In this document: positions 44,901-54,706 of the stretch, piece by piece
Layout of the letters: each line of letters starts with the position of its first letter
How positions within the stretch are numbered: position 1 is the stretch's first letter
NCBI GenBank assembly: GCA_948144175.1
Contig: CANXME010002154.1
Location: 1-64,000 of the forward strand
Source of the DNA: Closterium sp. NIES-65
Taxonomy: Eukaryota; Streptophyta; Zygnematophyceae; Desmidiales; Closteriaceae
Direction: 5' to 3'
Length of the DNA: 64,000 nt
Position numbers and translations under genes: made by a program
The notes under the pieces: generated by a model
What the model saw: only the letters and a program-made list of their open reading frames with translations
What the model was told of the DNA's origin: nothing
Database searches by the model: none

Positions 44901-45921
44901 CACCCGCCCCCCCCTCGCCGCTGTTGCTGAGTGGCGCAGCAGGCTTGGCGGAATGGACTGTTTGCGGGGCCGTGGGAAATCTGCGCGTCAGCGGCGCCGC
45001 TGCTGCTGCTTGCGCATCTGCTGTGTGTGCGGCGTCCGCTGCTGCAGTGCCTGGTCCTGGAACCGCGCCTGCACTGGCGGCGCCCGCGTTGACGGCGTCG
45101 CCACTGCTGGCCACTCTCGCGCGCCGGGGCCTACTGCTACCGCGCGCCACGCCCCCTTCCCTCGCCTCCTCTCCGCTTCCCCTCGCGCCCTCTCCCCCTG
45201 CCCTCACCCTCTCCGCTCCCCCTTTTTCCCCGCCTCCGCCGGCTCCATCGCGCACGACAGGCGCGCGGGCGCCCATCAGCGCGCCATCGCGCCCCGGACT
45301 GCCCTCCCGCAGCTCCGCCCCTACCCCCGCGCGCCCATCCGCGCGCCCCTCCGCGCCCGGTCTGCGTCGCACAGCATGCGGGGGCAGAGGCGAGATGGGC
45401 CGCGGAGGGGCAGCCGTCGCGCTCCTGTGGGCGGACGGCGGGCGCGCGGGGGCGGGCGAGGCATGGGCGGAAGAGGGTTCGGAGTGAGCGGGGGAGGGGG
45501 AGCTGGAGCGACTGCGAGAGAAGGCGGCGCTATCGCTTTGGCCGATACGAGAGTCGCCATTGGGGATGCGAGAGGGGCGAGTGCCGGGAGCAGGGTAATA
45601 CGGCTTTAAGAAGCAATCATCTTCCATCGCCATCGCGCTATCGTCGCCACGCGCCCCTGTCGGCTCCGCTTCCCCGCGCCCTGCTAAGACTCGTTTATGC
45701 CCTGGCGATACAGCTTTGCGGCCTGACGTCATCGAGTTGGGGTGTGACGTCATGGCGTCTGACGTCATCATCGCGCGATTGCGGTCAAAAAGGGAGGAAG
45801 GAGCGGCGGAGAAGTGCGGCGGGGAAGGGACGGCGTTGACTCGCGCGTCCAACATCCCGCTGCCGCCGCTGCTGCTCATACTATCGCGCCCTCCTTCCCC
45901 CACCCATTCTTGCCCCAACAT
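35589..45921 (-). CDS. CDPK-like Ser/Thr protein kinase with giant N-terminus
   Basis: Five exons on the minus strand, all phases consistent: 45921-38023, 37806-37702, 36808-36562, 36063-35767 and 35641-35589 (2,866 residues). The ATG at 45921 follows an in-frame TAG, and introns are GT-AG. Residues about 1-2,590 are Gly/Ala/Ser-rich with repeats (GVGQQ, GM, EGSGG, poly-Glu). The kinase domain (about 2,594-2,852) has the GSGQFG glycine loop, ACKS Lys2625, HRDVKPEN with Asp2720, DFG Asp2741 and APE, so it should be active. The closest style is plant CDPK/CaMK-group kinases ([16 protein letters not shown]). The protein ends 13 residues after HPW, with no autoinhibitory segment or EF-hands, so calcium binding is not expected in this product. 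Introns 2 and 3 contain partial copies of the neighbouring exon ends. The N-terminal exon is supported by its unbroken frame and by repeats in multiples of three; no transcript is available. Confidence 0.85.
36179..36247 (-). repeat. Intronic copy of kinase exon 4 start (acceptor echo)
   Basis: About 68 bp nearly identical to the start of exon 4 (36063 downwards): a CAG acceptor, then the same [20 protein letters not shown] reading. It ends right after the ATCGAGGGG position. It lies in intron 3, about 0.1 kb upstream of the real exon. Confidence 0.9.
36461..36486 (-). repeat. Intronic copy of kinase exon 3 end (donor echo)
   Basis: TTCTACGAGCCTTGTGAGCC on the minus strand repeats the exon 3 end and 5' splice site (true site at 36562/36561) with one change. 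It sits about 90 bp into intron 3. Confidence 0.85.
36871..37018. repeat. 20-bp tandem repeat in kinase intron 2
   Basis: About 7.4 copies of CGGGGGAAGACAGGAGGGGA. It lies between exon 3 and the two exon 3 echoes. On the minus strand it is a long pyrimidine-rich tract. Confidence 0.9.
37164..37211 (-). repeat. Intronic copy of kinase exon 3 start (echo 1)
   Basis: This repeats the first about 45 bp of exon 3 ([14 protein letters not shown], here [14 protein letters not shown]) including the AG before it, inside intron 2. The copy then runs into unrelated sequence. Confidence 0.85.
37356..37409 (-). repeat. Intronic copy of kinase exon 3 start (echo 2)
   Basis: A second copy of the exon 3 start in intron 2, reading [17 protein letters not shown] before it diverges. 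Its acceptor position reads GCAGG rather than CCAGG. Confidence 0.85.
38849..38945 (-). repeat. Hexanucleotide GGGCAT array coding Gly-Met
   Basis: About 16 copies of a 6-bp unit in kinase exon 1 give a Gly-Met alternating stretch. Two further hexamer arrays in the same exon encode Gly-Val (41,446-41,493) and Gly-Glu (43,345-43,388). All units are multiples of three and keep the 2,633-codon exon open. Confidence 0.85.
44430..44584 (-). repeat. 15-bp array coding GVGQQ in the kinase N-terminus
   Basis: About ten tandem copies of a 15-bp unit (CAGGGCGTGGGGCAG on the minus strand) encode QGVGQ repeats. Unit length preserves the frame. Confidence 0.85.
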
Positions 45922-46517
45922 TCGCCCCTTCGTGCCCTAACGAGCATCGCTTGCTCCTCCGCGCCTCTAACGCCGCGCATGCTAGGAGTCGCTATAAATT
46001 AAATATAATTGGCGACAACCATTAGTCTTCTATGTAACTACGTCCTCGGCGCCGCTTTACGTCTGGAAAAGCCTACACCTGTGCTGTGTGGCTGGCAGGC
46101 AGCCATGTGGTGGGGTTGGTGGTGGGCGGGGAAGAGTGTACAGGCAGTGTGAGTGCAGCAGGTGTATTTATGCGCTACAGTGCAGCGCTGCACAGCTGTC
46201 TGTCGTCTCGTCGCCTTGCCCTGCTTGCTTTCCCTGCTCGGCCTTCCGTACAAGCACTATTGTCCCTCGATCGCTTCACAATACACTTCGATAAGCACGG
46301 TGGTTCAAAGCATTCGAAGCACGATAAGTGTAGAACATAAGTACCAACTTACCTTCATTATGAGAATGCTGAGAAAAAATGTGTTAATCATGTGTAGGAT
46401 TAGCTCAGCAACAAATACAATGAGTGTCTCACAGGATTGCCTCAGTGGATTGGTGTGACACAAGACAGAGAGAAAGTAAAATGAGAGCAGAGATTGATTA
46501 TCACCTTAAAACCTATG
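45922..46517. promoter_or_regulatory. 5' flank of the kinase gene
   Basis: Upstream of the kinase ATG the sequence turns AT-rich. On the minus strand a CCAAT followed by TATATTTAATTTATAG lies at about 45,994-46,012, roughly 75-90 bp before the ATG, a plausible core promoter. The rest up to the J target site (46518-46522) shows no gene I can support. Confidence 0.45.
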
Positions 46518-46522
46518 ATTTG

Positions 46523-46663
46523 TGTTGGAAACAATCAAGCTTAAGCGCCTCTGTCGTGTCGAAACACCAAGGCACAAGCGAAGCGAAGCATATCGAGGCA
46601 CCAGCGAGTCAACCCTCGGAGGTTGAAGTAACTGCTGGAGGTTACGCGAAAGTCAAAGGACAG
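46523..46663 (+). repeat. Truncated 5' LTR of element J
   Basis: The first 141 bp (TGTTGGAAACAATCAAGC...) match the 3' LTR, then similarity stops abruptly after AAAGGACAG. The missing about 300 bp would hold the rest of the LTR. The PBS is missing as well. Confidence 0.88.
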
Positions 46664-47950
46664 ACAGAGGAGGGTACGGAAAGGAGTTCCTCTATTGGTT
46701 CTCTCGGCACTACTCCTACTCCACCTCCTGCCTCTGGCCTACAGACAGAGGAGGGTACTGCAACAAGACCCAGGGCAACATCCAACGAGACTCCTGCGAA
46801 TCAACCTGCAGGCTTCGACCAGAGCATGATGGAGAAGTTTTTCTCCTTCATGTCCTTCTACGAGCAACACCAGCAATCGGTACTTGCGCAGTCACACAAC
46901 AGCAACAACAACAACGACGTGACTCCAATGAGCCTTGACGGTTCATCCTACGCACGTGGAAATCAACAGCAGCAACCTACCTTTGCTCCATACGAGCCCC
47001 AGCGCGGCTCCGTCAGCTTTATGCCACAACCGCAGCCTGCACCTGGACAGGAGAAACCACTGGACGCACTTCAAGTTCAGTCGCATTTCGCGCACGTTTT
47101 AAAACTGCAGACGTCAAGACCTTTCGACGGAAAGGACTTCTTCACCTGGTCGTTCGAGTTCGAGTTAATGATGGAAGGCGCGCAGATACTTGGCTTCTTC
47201 GACGGATCCCTGCCATACCCAACAAACGGCACACAATACGAGAAGCAACAGTACACCTATCAGTCAATGATGGCGTATACGATTCTACTGAGGAACATCA
47301 ACCCGAACCAGCAGCAGAATATACGGTCTTACCGGGGATATGGTAATTCCGCCGTACTCGCATACAGCCACTTGAAGAACCTGTACCAAGCAACAGATAG
47401 CGTTAATCAGAGTCGGCTAATGGCGCAGTTGACAATAGTGGAAATGAAACCAGGCGAAAAGGGAATAGCGTATATCAGCCGTTGTCGCGAGCTGCGCGAC
47501 AAACTCCTTCGATGCGGAGGGCCGATATCTGAAGACGCCTTCGTGACACTCATCATCAGCGGCCTCGGCCCTCAATGGCGCGCCACAAAGGCCATTCTCC
47601 GAGCTCATGGAAGAATCTCCGAGGCAGCGCTCTGCGCCGAAATACACGCCGAGCAACAAGACATGGACCTGCAAGAGGAACGGCACAAAAAGAAAGCATC
47701 TGTACCCGAATTCGCGTTTCACATTCAGCGACGCTACAACAACAACAACAACCGACAACAACCAAAGCTTGTACCTCCGTTCTGCCGTCTCTGCAAGACG
47801 TCAGGACACCCGCGCACACACTGCCCGAATCGACAACAGTCAACACTGCCACAACGGCAGCTTCGACCCTCAAGCAGTCAAGTCGACACCGCCGTCAACA
47901 CAACCTGCATAAGGAACAAGAAATATCGTCAACTGCATGGCAAGATTGCC
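46664..47950 (+). pseudogene. Copia gag of element J
   Basis: Open frame continuous with the LTR remnant upstream. It has the UBN2-type Gag core (FDGKDFFTWSFEFELMM, SRLMAQLTIVEMKPGE, RELRDKLLRCG, LIISGLGPQW) and a canonical zinc knuckle CRLCKTSGHPRTHC (CX2CX4HX4C) near 47,792-47,833. The frame is lost shortly after. Gag binds the element RNA and forms the particle. Confidence 0.88.
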
Positions 47951-48826
47951 AGACTCCTGCATCACCGAGTCACCGCCACACTACTCACCGGAAGAACAAC
48001 TCGACAACACCACACATCGCCGCGAGTCCCTTCAACCGGATCCAACGTATGCAGCCATCGCCTAGAGCGAGCCATCCGGGAAAGACACCTGGTTCTTGGA
48101 CAGTTGCTGCGGACAGCACATGCGCTCTTAAGGACGCTTTGTGCAGCAAGAGTACCAACTCCAACGCGAAGTAGTCATCACCGTCGCCAACAACCAGAAC
48201 CTGCGCACACGACGACAAGGCGTAGTTCAACTTCAGTCAAGAGAGACAAACGCTATACTACAGATGTCAAAGGTATTAATCGCGGAGGGACTCGGCTACA
48301 ACTTACTGAGCGTCAGCCACTTGATGGCAAAAGGGATTCACCTCGAAGCAGACAGCACCACCCAGGAGTTCAAGTTGTACCACGGGAGAGGAGGACTCTA
48401 CATCGGCAAGGCAGTCTTGAAGAACAATGTCTTCGTTCTCGACTTCGTTCCAGACCTCGGCACCGCCGACAGCGACGGCATCGTCACCTTCCCATCTTGG
48501 ACGCATCCACCGGACCTTGACCCAGAATTCAGCCCCGGCGGCTTCTGGTATTCACACACGATACCTGAAGCAGAAAGAACAAGAGCGCTAGCAACAATTC
48601 AACATTCGGCAGCAGCAGAGACAACATCGGCAGCAGCAGAAACAACATCGGCACCAGCAGAGACAACATCGGCAGCAGCAGAGACAACAACGGTAGCAAC
48701 AGAGACAACGGAGATAACAGCGGCAACATCAACACCAATCGTTGGTCCTTCAACGGCACCGATCTTCGTCGACGACACACCACCGACACCCGCGCAGCAA
48801 CTGCACCCAGCACCACGAGAAGTTCA

Positions 48827-48947
48827 TGTCAAATTATAATATTGTGTAGGCTATAGTGGGGTAGCCCATATGGGGTACACATTTCTAGGGTTGCATAAAT
48901 GTATCACTTCCATTCCTTAGTCATTCATTCTCGTTCACATCTTCTCA
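48827..48947 (+). repeat. 5' LTR of element G
   Basis: A 121-bp LTR, TGTCAAATT to CTTCTCA. It differs from the 3' copy at a few positions. Confidence 0.9.
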
Positions 48948-49059
48948 TGGTATCGAGCAGGTTCCCCCGTGGGAACTGTGCCTAGGGCCCACCACATCGA
49001 CCTTTTTTTTTCCTGCCCGAAGCGCACTCCGCCCGAGTCGCACTTCGGGCTCTCACCTC

Positions 49060-49740
49060 GTCGAGCCGCCCTAGCGGCCCTTTCCCCTAGCGGCCCCGCC
49101 GCACGTCGCCTCGGCCCCGCCGCCCGTCGCTTCGGTCCCGCCGCCCGTCGTCGCGGCCCCGCCGCCCTACCTCGCGGCCCCGCCGCCCTACCTCGCGGCC
49201 CCGCCGCCCTACCTCGCGGCCCCGTCGCCCTACCTCGCGGCCCCACCGCCCTACCTCGCGGCCCCGCCGCCCTACCTCGCGGCCCCGCCGCCCTACCTCG
49301 CGGCCCCGCCGCCCTACCTCGCGGCCCCGCCGCCCTACCTCGCGGCCCCGTCGCCCTACCTCGCGGCCCCGCCGCCCTGCTCAGCGGCCTCGCCGCCCTT
49401 ATGCAGCGGCCCCGCCGCCCTACTCCTGCGGCCCTGCCGCCCTACTCCTGCGGCCCCGCCGCCCTACTCCTGCGGCCCCGCCGCCCTACTCCTACGGCCC
49501 GGCCGCCCTACTCCTGCGGCCCCGCCACCCTACTTAGCGGCCCCGCCACCGTTCACCAGCGGCCCTGCCGCCCTACACCGCCCGCGCCGCCCGAGCTGCC
49601 AGAACAGCCCGAGCCGCCCGAGCCGCCCGAGCCGCCCGAGACACCCGAGCCGCCCGAGTCGCCCGAGCCGCCCGAGCCGCCTGAGCCACCCGAGCCGCCC
49701 GAGCCGCCCGAGCCGCCCGAGCCGCCCGAGCCGCCTGATC
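49060..49740. repeat. Leader repeat arrays of element G
   Basis: CCGCCGCCCTACCTCGCGGC units (about 21 bp) cover 49,150-49,370. CCTGCGGCCCCGCCGCCCTA variants follow to 49,560, and CCGAGCCGCC units follow to 49,740. One frame stays open by composition. Confidence 0.8.
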
Positions 49741-49911
49741 AGCCGAGTCGCCGGTGCCGCGGAGCCGCAGTCGCTACTGAGCCGTTCGAGCAGCCGTGTT
49801 GCCGTGTTACTGCACTACTGAGCTGCCCGACTTGCCCTGTCTGGTGAGACCAGCGCTTCTGTCACTGCACTGCCCCTGTCCTATAGTTGGTCTCGCTAGT
49901 CTACTGCTGTC

Positions 49912-51290
49912 ATGGCTTCCCCTAGTGTTCTCGCTTTTGACGCCGAGGGTCGAGCCATTGACTTTGAGGTTTGGGTAGATGACCTGCAGCTCTTCTTACA
50001 GTGCGATAGGGCAGACGGTCTCTCCCTCTTTGACCTCACCTCTGGCGCCTCTCCTGCCCCTGCTGCTGATGCTGACCCAACTGTTCGCTCCCAGTGGGCC
50101 ACGCGCGATGCTGCTGCACGTCTTGCTGTGCGTCGCCACCTGCCTACCTCTGAGCGCGCGCACTTTAGTCAGTACAAGAGTGCTCACACCTTATACAACG
50201 CTGTAGTTGCGCGCTACTCTTCCCCTGCCACTGCTGCACTGAGCCACCTCATGCTACCGTACCTCTTTCCTGACCTTGCTGCCTTTCCCACAGTCGCTGA
50301 CCTCGTTACGCACCTCCGCACTAGTGACACTCGCTACTGCGCCGCACTTCCTGCTGAGTTCTGCGCCAAGAATCCCCCCCCCATGTACATCACTCTCTAT
50401 TATATAGTCACTCGCCTCCCTGACTCCCTTCGCGTAGTCAGGGACCACTTCCTCTCCGTCTGTCCCACCACTCTCACTGTTGACCTCCTAGAGAAGGCCC
50501 TCCTAGCACCGGAGAAGAGCATCGTCGCTGTAGGAGCCTCTCGTGGTGACCCTCGCACCCCCATCTTTAAGGGGTGTTCCCTTTCCCCCCTGTTGCCCTC
50601 TGTCGCCTCTACTGCTGCGGCCGACCTCGTTGGTCTTGAGTCGGTCGGTGCGGCGTCTGCCCCTAGCGGGAGACGCCGCTCTGGCAAGGGCAAAGGGGGG
50701 CAAGGGCGCGGGTGGGGCTAGCGGGGGTGGTGGAGGTGGCGGTGGGGGCGGCGGGGGGAGTGGGGGTGGCGGTGGGAGTGGTGGCGGGGGTGGAGGTGGC
50801 GGTGGCAGCGGCGGAGGCGGAGGCGGCGGTGGCGGTAGCGGTGGGAGCGGAGGCGGCGGTGGCGGCGGAGGTGGAGGCGGCGGTGGTGGAGGAGGTGGAG
50901 CTGGTCGGGGTGGTACTTCTCAGCGGAGCGACTCCGGGAGTGGTCAGCGGCAGCAGCAGCAGCAGCAGCGTTCTCAGAACATCCCCCCTCCTCAGCAGCT
51001 CCGTGAGTGGTACACGCAGCGTCAGCGTGGTGGGGGTTTTGGCCCGTGCACCTACGTCCTCCGCTCCGGCGACCGCGCGGGTGAGCAGTGTGGGGGTGCT
51101 CACCCCACCCAGCGCTGCTTTGGCCGCCTGACGCACGCTTGGCGTCAGCAGTTCCCGGAGGTTAGTGAGATCCCCCGCTGGGGAGAGCTGTCTAGGGCAG
51201 GCGTAGCTATCTTTGATCTTGACTTTGATGCTATCCTTGCTGCCATGTATGCTGTGACTATTAGTGATGAGGGTGACTAATACCGGTGTT
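49912..51290 (+). pseudogene. Copia gag of element G
   Basis: ATG 49912 (MASPSVLAFDAEG). The poly-C codons NPPPM are in frame. A one-base gain in the G-run near 50,695 shifts the frame before the poly-Gly segment. The CX13CX3HX4C knuckle (about 51,046-51,118) is intact. A TAA near 51,278 replaces a Cys codon, close to the deletion joint. Confidence 0.85.
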
Positions 51291-53430
51291 TCCCGCCCGA
51301 CCCGGGCATTGGTACTGCTGCTCTAGGTACTGGTGAGGCTGCTGCTCTAGGTGCTAGTGCGTCCGCGCCCTCAGGTGTTCTTGCTGCTCGCACTAGTGGT
51401 CGCAGTTTGCGTCAGCGTCCTCCTCCTGTCCCTGGCACGCACCGGATGTCTCTGCGTCCGTCCACTGCTCCTCTGCGTGCCCCTTTGCCCTCTCCTCCTG
51501 AGTCCTCTCTTCCTGTGCTTACAGACCCTGAGTCGGACTCTCTTCGTGCTGCCAGTCCTACTGTCACGCGTCTCCTTGCTACTGTCGTCACTGACCCCTC
51601 CTTTGAGTCCACTGCTGCGTTTGCTCTTGTTGCTGAGCTCGTCGACTTTGCTGCTCGCTGTCGTCTAGACTACGCTGCTAGTCTTGTTGTTGGGTCTGCG
51701 TCCGTCTGTCCTCCGTCCGTCGGGGGTGAGTGTGCTCTTGGCACGGACGTCCTTGAGGACAGGAAGGAGGAGTTCCAGTGTCTGGCTGCTGCTTCACCTC
51801 ATCTCGCGTCCGTACTGCTTACCCCTGAGGGAGACCCGGATGCACTAGACATCCCGACTCCGCGCTCTTACGCGGAGGCCGTAGAGGGTCCCTACTCCTC
51901 TCAGTGGCAGGCAGCTATGGATGCAGAGATGGCTTCCTGGAAGTCCACACGCACCTACGTTGACGCGGTTCCCCCTCGTGGGGCGAACATGGTCAGTGGC
52001 ATGTGGATCTTCAGGGTGAAGCGGCCGCCGGGCTCTCCACCTTTCTTCAAGGCGCGGTACGTGGCTCGTGGCTTCAGTCAGCGGCAGGGAGTTGACTACT
52101 TTCAGACCTTCTCTCCCACCCCGAAGATGACCACTCTTCGGGTGCTGCTACACGTAGCCGCTCAGCGTGACTACGAGCTTCCCTCCCTTGACTTCAGCAC
52201 TGCTTTCCTGCAGGGTAGCCTGCACGAGGAGATCTGGTTGCGCCGTCCACCTGGCTTCACTGGGACTTTCCCTCCTGGCACCCAGTGGAGCCTCCGACGG
52301 CCAGTCTACGGTCTCCGCTAGGCACCGCGCGAGTGGCACGACACACTGAGGACTACACTTGCGGCTCTTGGGTTTGTTCTCTCGACTGCTCACCCGTCGC
52401 TGTTTCTACGCACCGACACCTCTCTGCCGCCGTTCTACATCCTCGTGTACGTCGACGACTTGGTCTTTGCCACAGCTGACACTGCTGGACTTGCCCACGT
52501 GAAGTCCGAGCTGCAGAAGAGACACACGTGCACAGACCTGGGTGAGCTGCGCAGCTACCTTGGCTTGCAGATCACCCGGGACAGAGCACGCCGCACCATT
52601 ACCCTGACTCAGTCACACATGGTGCAGCAGGTCCTTCAGCGCTTCGGCTTCACGTACTCCTCGCCTCAGGCCACTCCTCTGTCTACTCGCCACTCGCTCT
52701 CAGCTCTGCCTTCGGATGAGTCCGTAGAGTCGAGTGGCCCGTACTCAGAGCTTGTTGGCTGCCTCATGTACTTGATGACCTCCACACGACCTGACCTTGC
52801 ATACCCTCTTAGCATTCTTGCACGCTATGTTGCTCCTGGGAGACACAGACCAGAGCACATGGCTGCAACGAAGAGGGTGTTGCGCTACTTGTGCAGTACG
52901 TCGGGCATGGGGCTAGTGCTTGGAGGGCGGAGTCCAGTGGTCCTCACTGGGCACGCGGTTGCTTCTTGGGCTGACGACCAGGCTACGCAGCGGTCGTCAC
53001 AGGGTTACACCTTAAGCCTTGGTTCGGGCTCTCTTCGTGGCGGGCTACTCGCTCGTCTTCTGTTCTCGGCTCCAATTGTGAGGGTGAGATCTACGCCGGG
53101 GCCATGGCTGCACAGGAGCTTCGCTGGCTTACCTACGTGCTGACTGACCTCGGAGAGCCGCCTCGTTCTCCTCCGGTGCTGTACGTAGACAACAAGGCCA
53201 TGCTAGCCTTGTGTCGGGAGCAGCGCCTGGAGCACAGAACGAAGCACATTGCTCTCCGCTACTTTCTTGCTCGTGAGTTGCAGCAGCGTGGTCTGTTGCG
53301 ACTTGCGTACGTGGCCTCTGAGGCCAACACTGCTGATGTTTTCACCAAGGCACTTCCGCCTTGTGATCATCAGCGCTTCTGCACTCAGCTGGGTCTTGTG
53401 CTTGTCTTGCCTCACTTGCTCACCCCTTGA
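51291..53430 (+). pseudogene. Copia RT-RNase H of element G
   Basis: After the deletion joint the frame reads RQRPPPVPGTHRMSLRPSTAP, then RT with MWIFRVKRPPGSPP and TFSPTPKMTTLRV. TAG at 52319-52321 sits at the same GLRQAP glutamine as in F. YVDDLVFATAD is near 52,448. RNase H (GHAVASWADD, with Asp to Val in the first motif; YVDNKAMLAL) is shifted near 53,030 and ends TGA at 53430. Confidence 0.87.
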
Positions 53431-53643
53431 CCTTGCTTGTACTCTTACATATATATAGACCTGCTCTTGCTTGTTTAGCCTTATATATATATATATATGT
53501 GTACTCCTGCATGTGAACTGGCCTTGTGGCCTTGACCTTGTGCTTTGACTGTGTGGTGACGTTGTGATCCACCCTGAGCTTTGTCTGCTTTGCCTGACTG
53601 GTCTTGTGACCCCTTGTTCTCCCCCACTTTGCCTATGGGGGTG

Positions 53644-53764
53644 TGTCAAATTATAATATTGTGTAGGCTATAGTGGGTTAGCCCATATGGGGTACACATT
53701 TCTAGGGTTGCATATTTGTATCACTTCCATTCCTTAGTCTTTCATTCTCGTTCACATCTTCTCA
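53644..53764 (+). repeat. 3' LTR of element G
   Basis: A 121-bp LTR preceded by CCTATGGGGGTG and followed by GTTCA. Confidence 0.9.
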
Positions 53765-54706
53765 GTTCATCGAAGCGCCAACTTTACCGCCAGCTTCGAC
53801 TCCAACTCCGACATGTACCGACGTTCACCCGGACACCGCGCTAGCGAAGAAATCTGGCATGCACGAATGGGACACCCAAGCAACATAATGTTAAACAACA
53901 CAATAAGAGCAGGAGTGCTCGACAAAGATTCACTCCTACTACATGACGGGGGAGAACTCCAACGAGCAAAAGGGACATGCTTCACATGTCATGAAGCCGA
54001 CTTACCGCATCAACCGTTTGTCCCTCACCACAACCCGAGTGCACTAGCATACGCACCGCTTGAAAAGGTGTACAACGACATCCTGTACAACCGCGTACCA
54101 GGACAAGGAGCTTACAACTACGCCATCACCTTCATCGACGCCGCCACCCGATACGTTTGGCACATGAACCTTCCGAGTCGCGACATGGCCTTCGAAGCCT
54201 TCGTCGCCTGGCTTCCAGCAGCAGAACGAGAGTCTGGAGTGAAACTAAAGGGTTTTCAGTGAGATGGAGGCGGAGAATACACCTCACAATGCTTCAAGGA
54301 CTACCTGGCAGAGAAGGGAATCAAGAGGCTCATCTCCCTTCCTTACGCCCATCAACAGCAGGGTGTAGCAGAAAGGATGAACAGGACCCTCCAGAACACC
54401 ATGCGCAAGCTGCTACGTGGCATGCGGCTACCCAACCACCAGTGGCCCGAAGCAATGGACCACGCCGTCATGCTGCACAGCTTGCTCTCGTCATCATCGC
54501 TCTCGAACAACGCATCACCGTATCTGCTGTGGACAAGAAAATTGGGCAGCTCAAAAATGTTACGAGTCTTCGGCTGCATGGTACAGTACCGACCCCCATC
54601 TGCACGAGCCGGCCGATTCTCCTAACGCGCACAGTGGGGACTACACCTGGGCATCGAAAAGAATCACAACGCATGGAAGATTTTCGACGTCCTCACCAAG
54701 GAAACA

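Larger units (their letters stand above)
48827..53764 (+). mobile_element. Ty1/copia retrotransposon G, deleted, nested in J
   Basis: A 4,938-bp plus-strand element with 121-bp LTRs and target duplication GTTCA (48822-48826 and 53765-53769). PBS TGGTATCGAGCA (48948-48959) and leader arrays precede gag. A deletion of nearly 3 kb removes protease and integrase and joins the gag end to the RT N-terminal linker. RT and RNase H remain. Confidence 0.94.

Noticed and set aside
19231..52321. Programmed amber readthrough at GLR-TAG in F and G
   Set aside because: The position is deep in RT, which is not where any known retroelement recodes. Three other copies have CAG, and both elements have further lesions. 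Kept only as an alternative.
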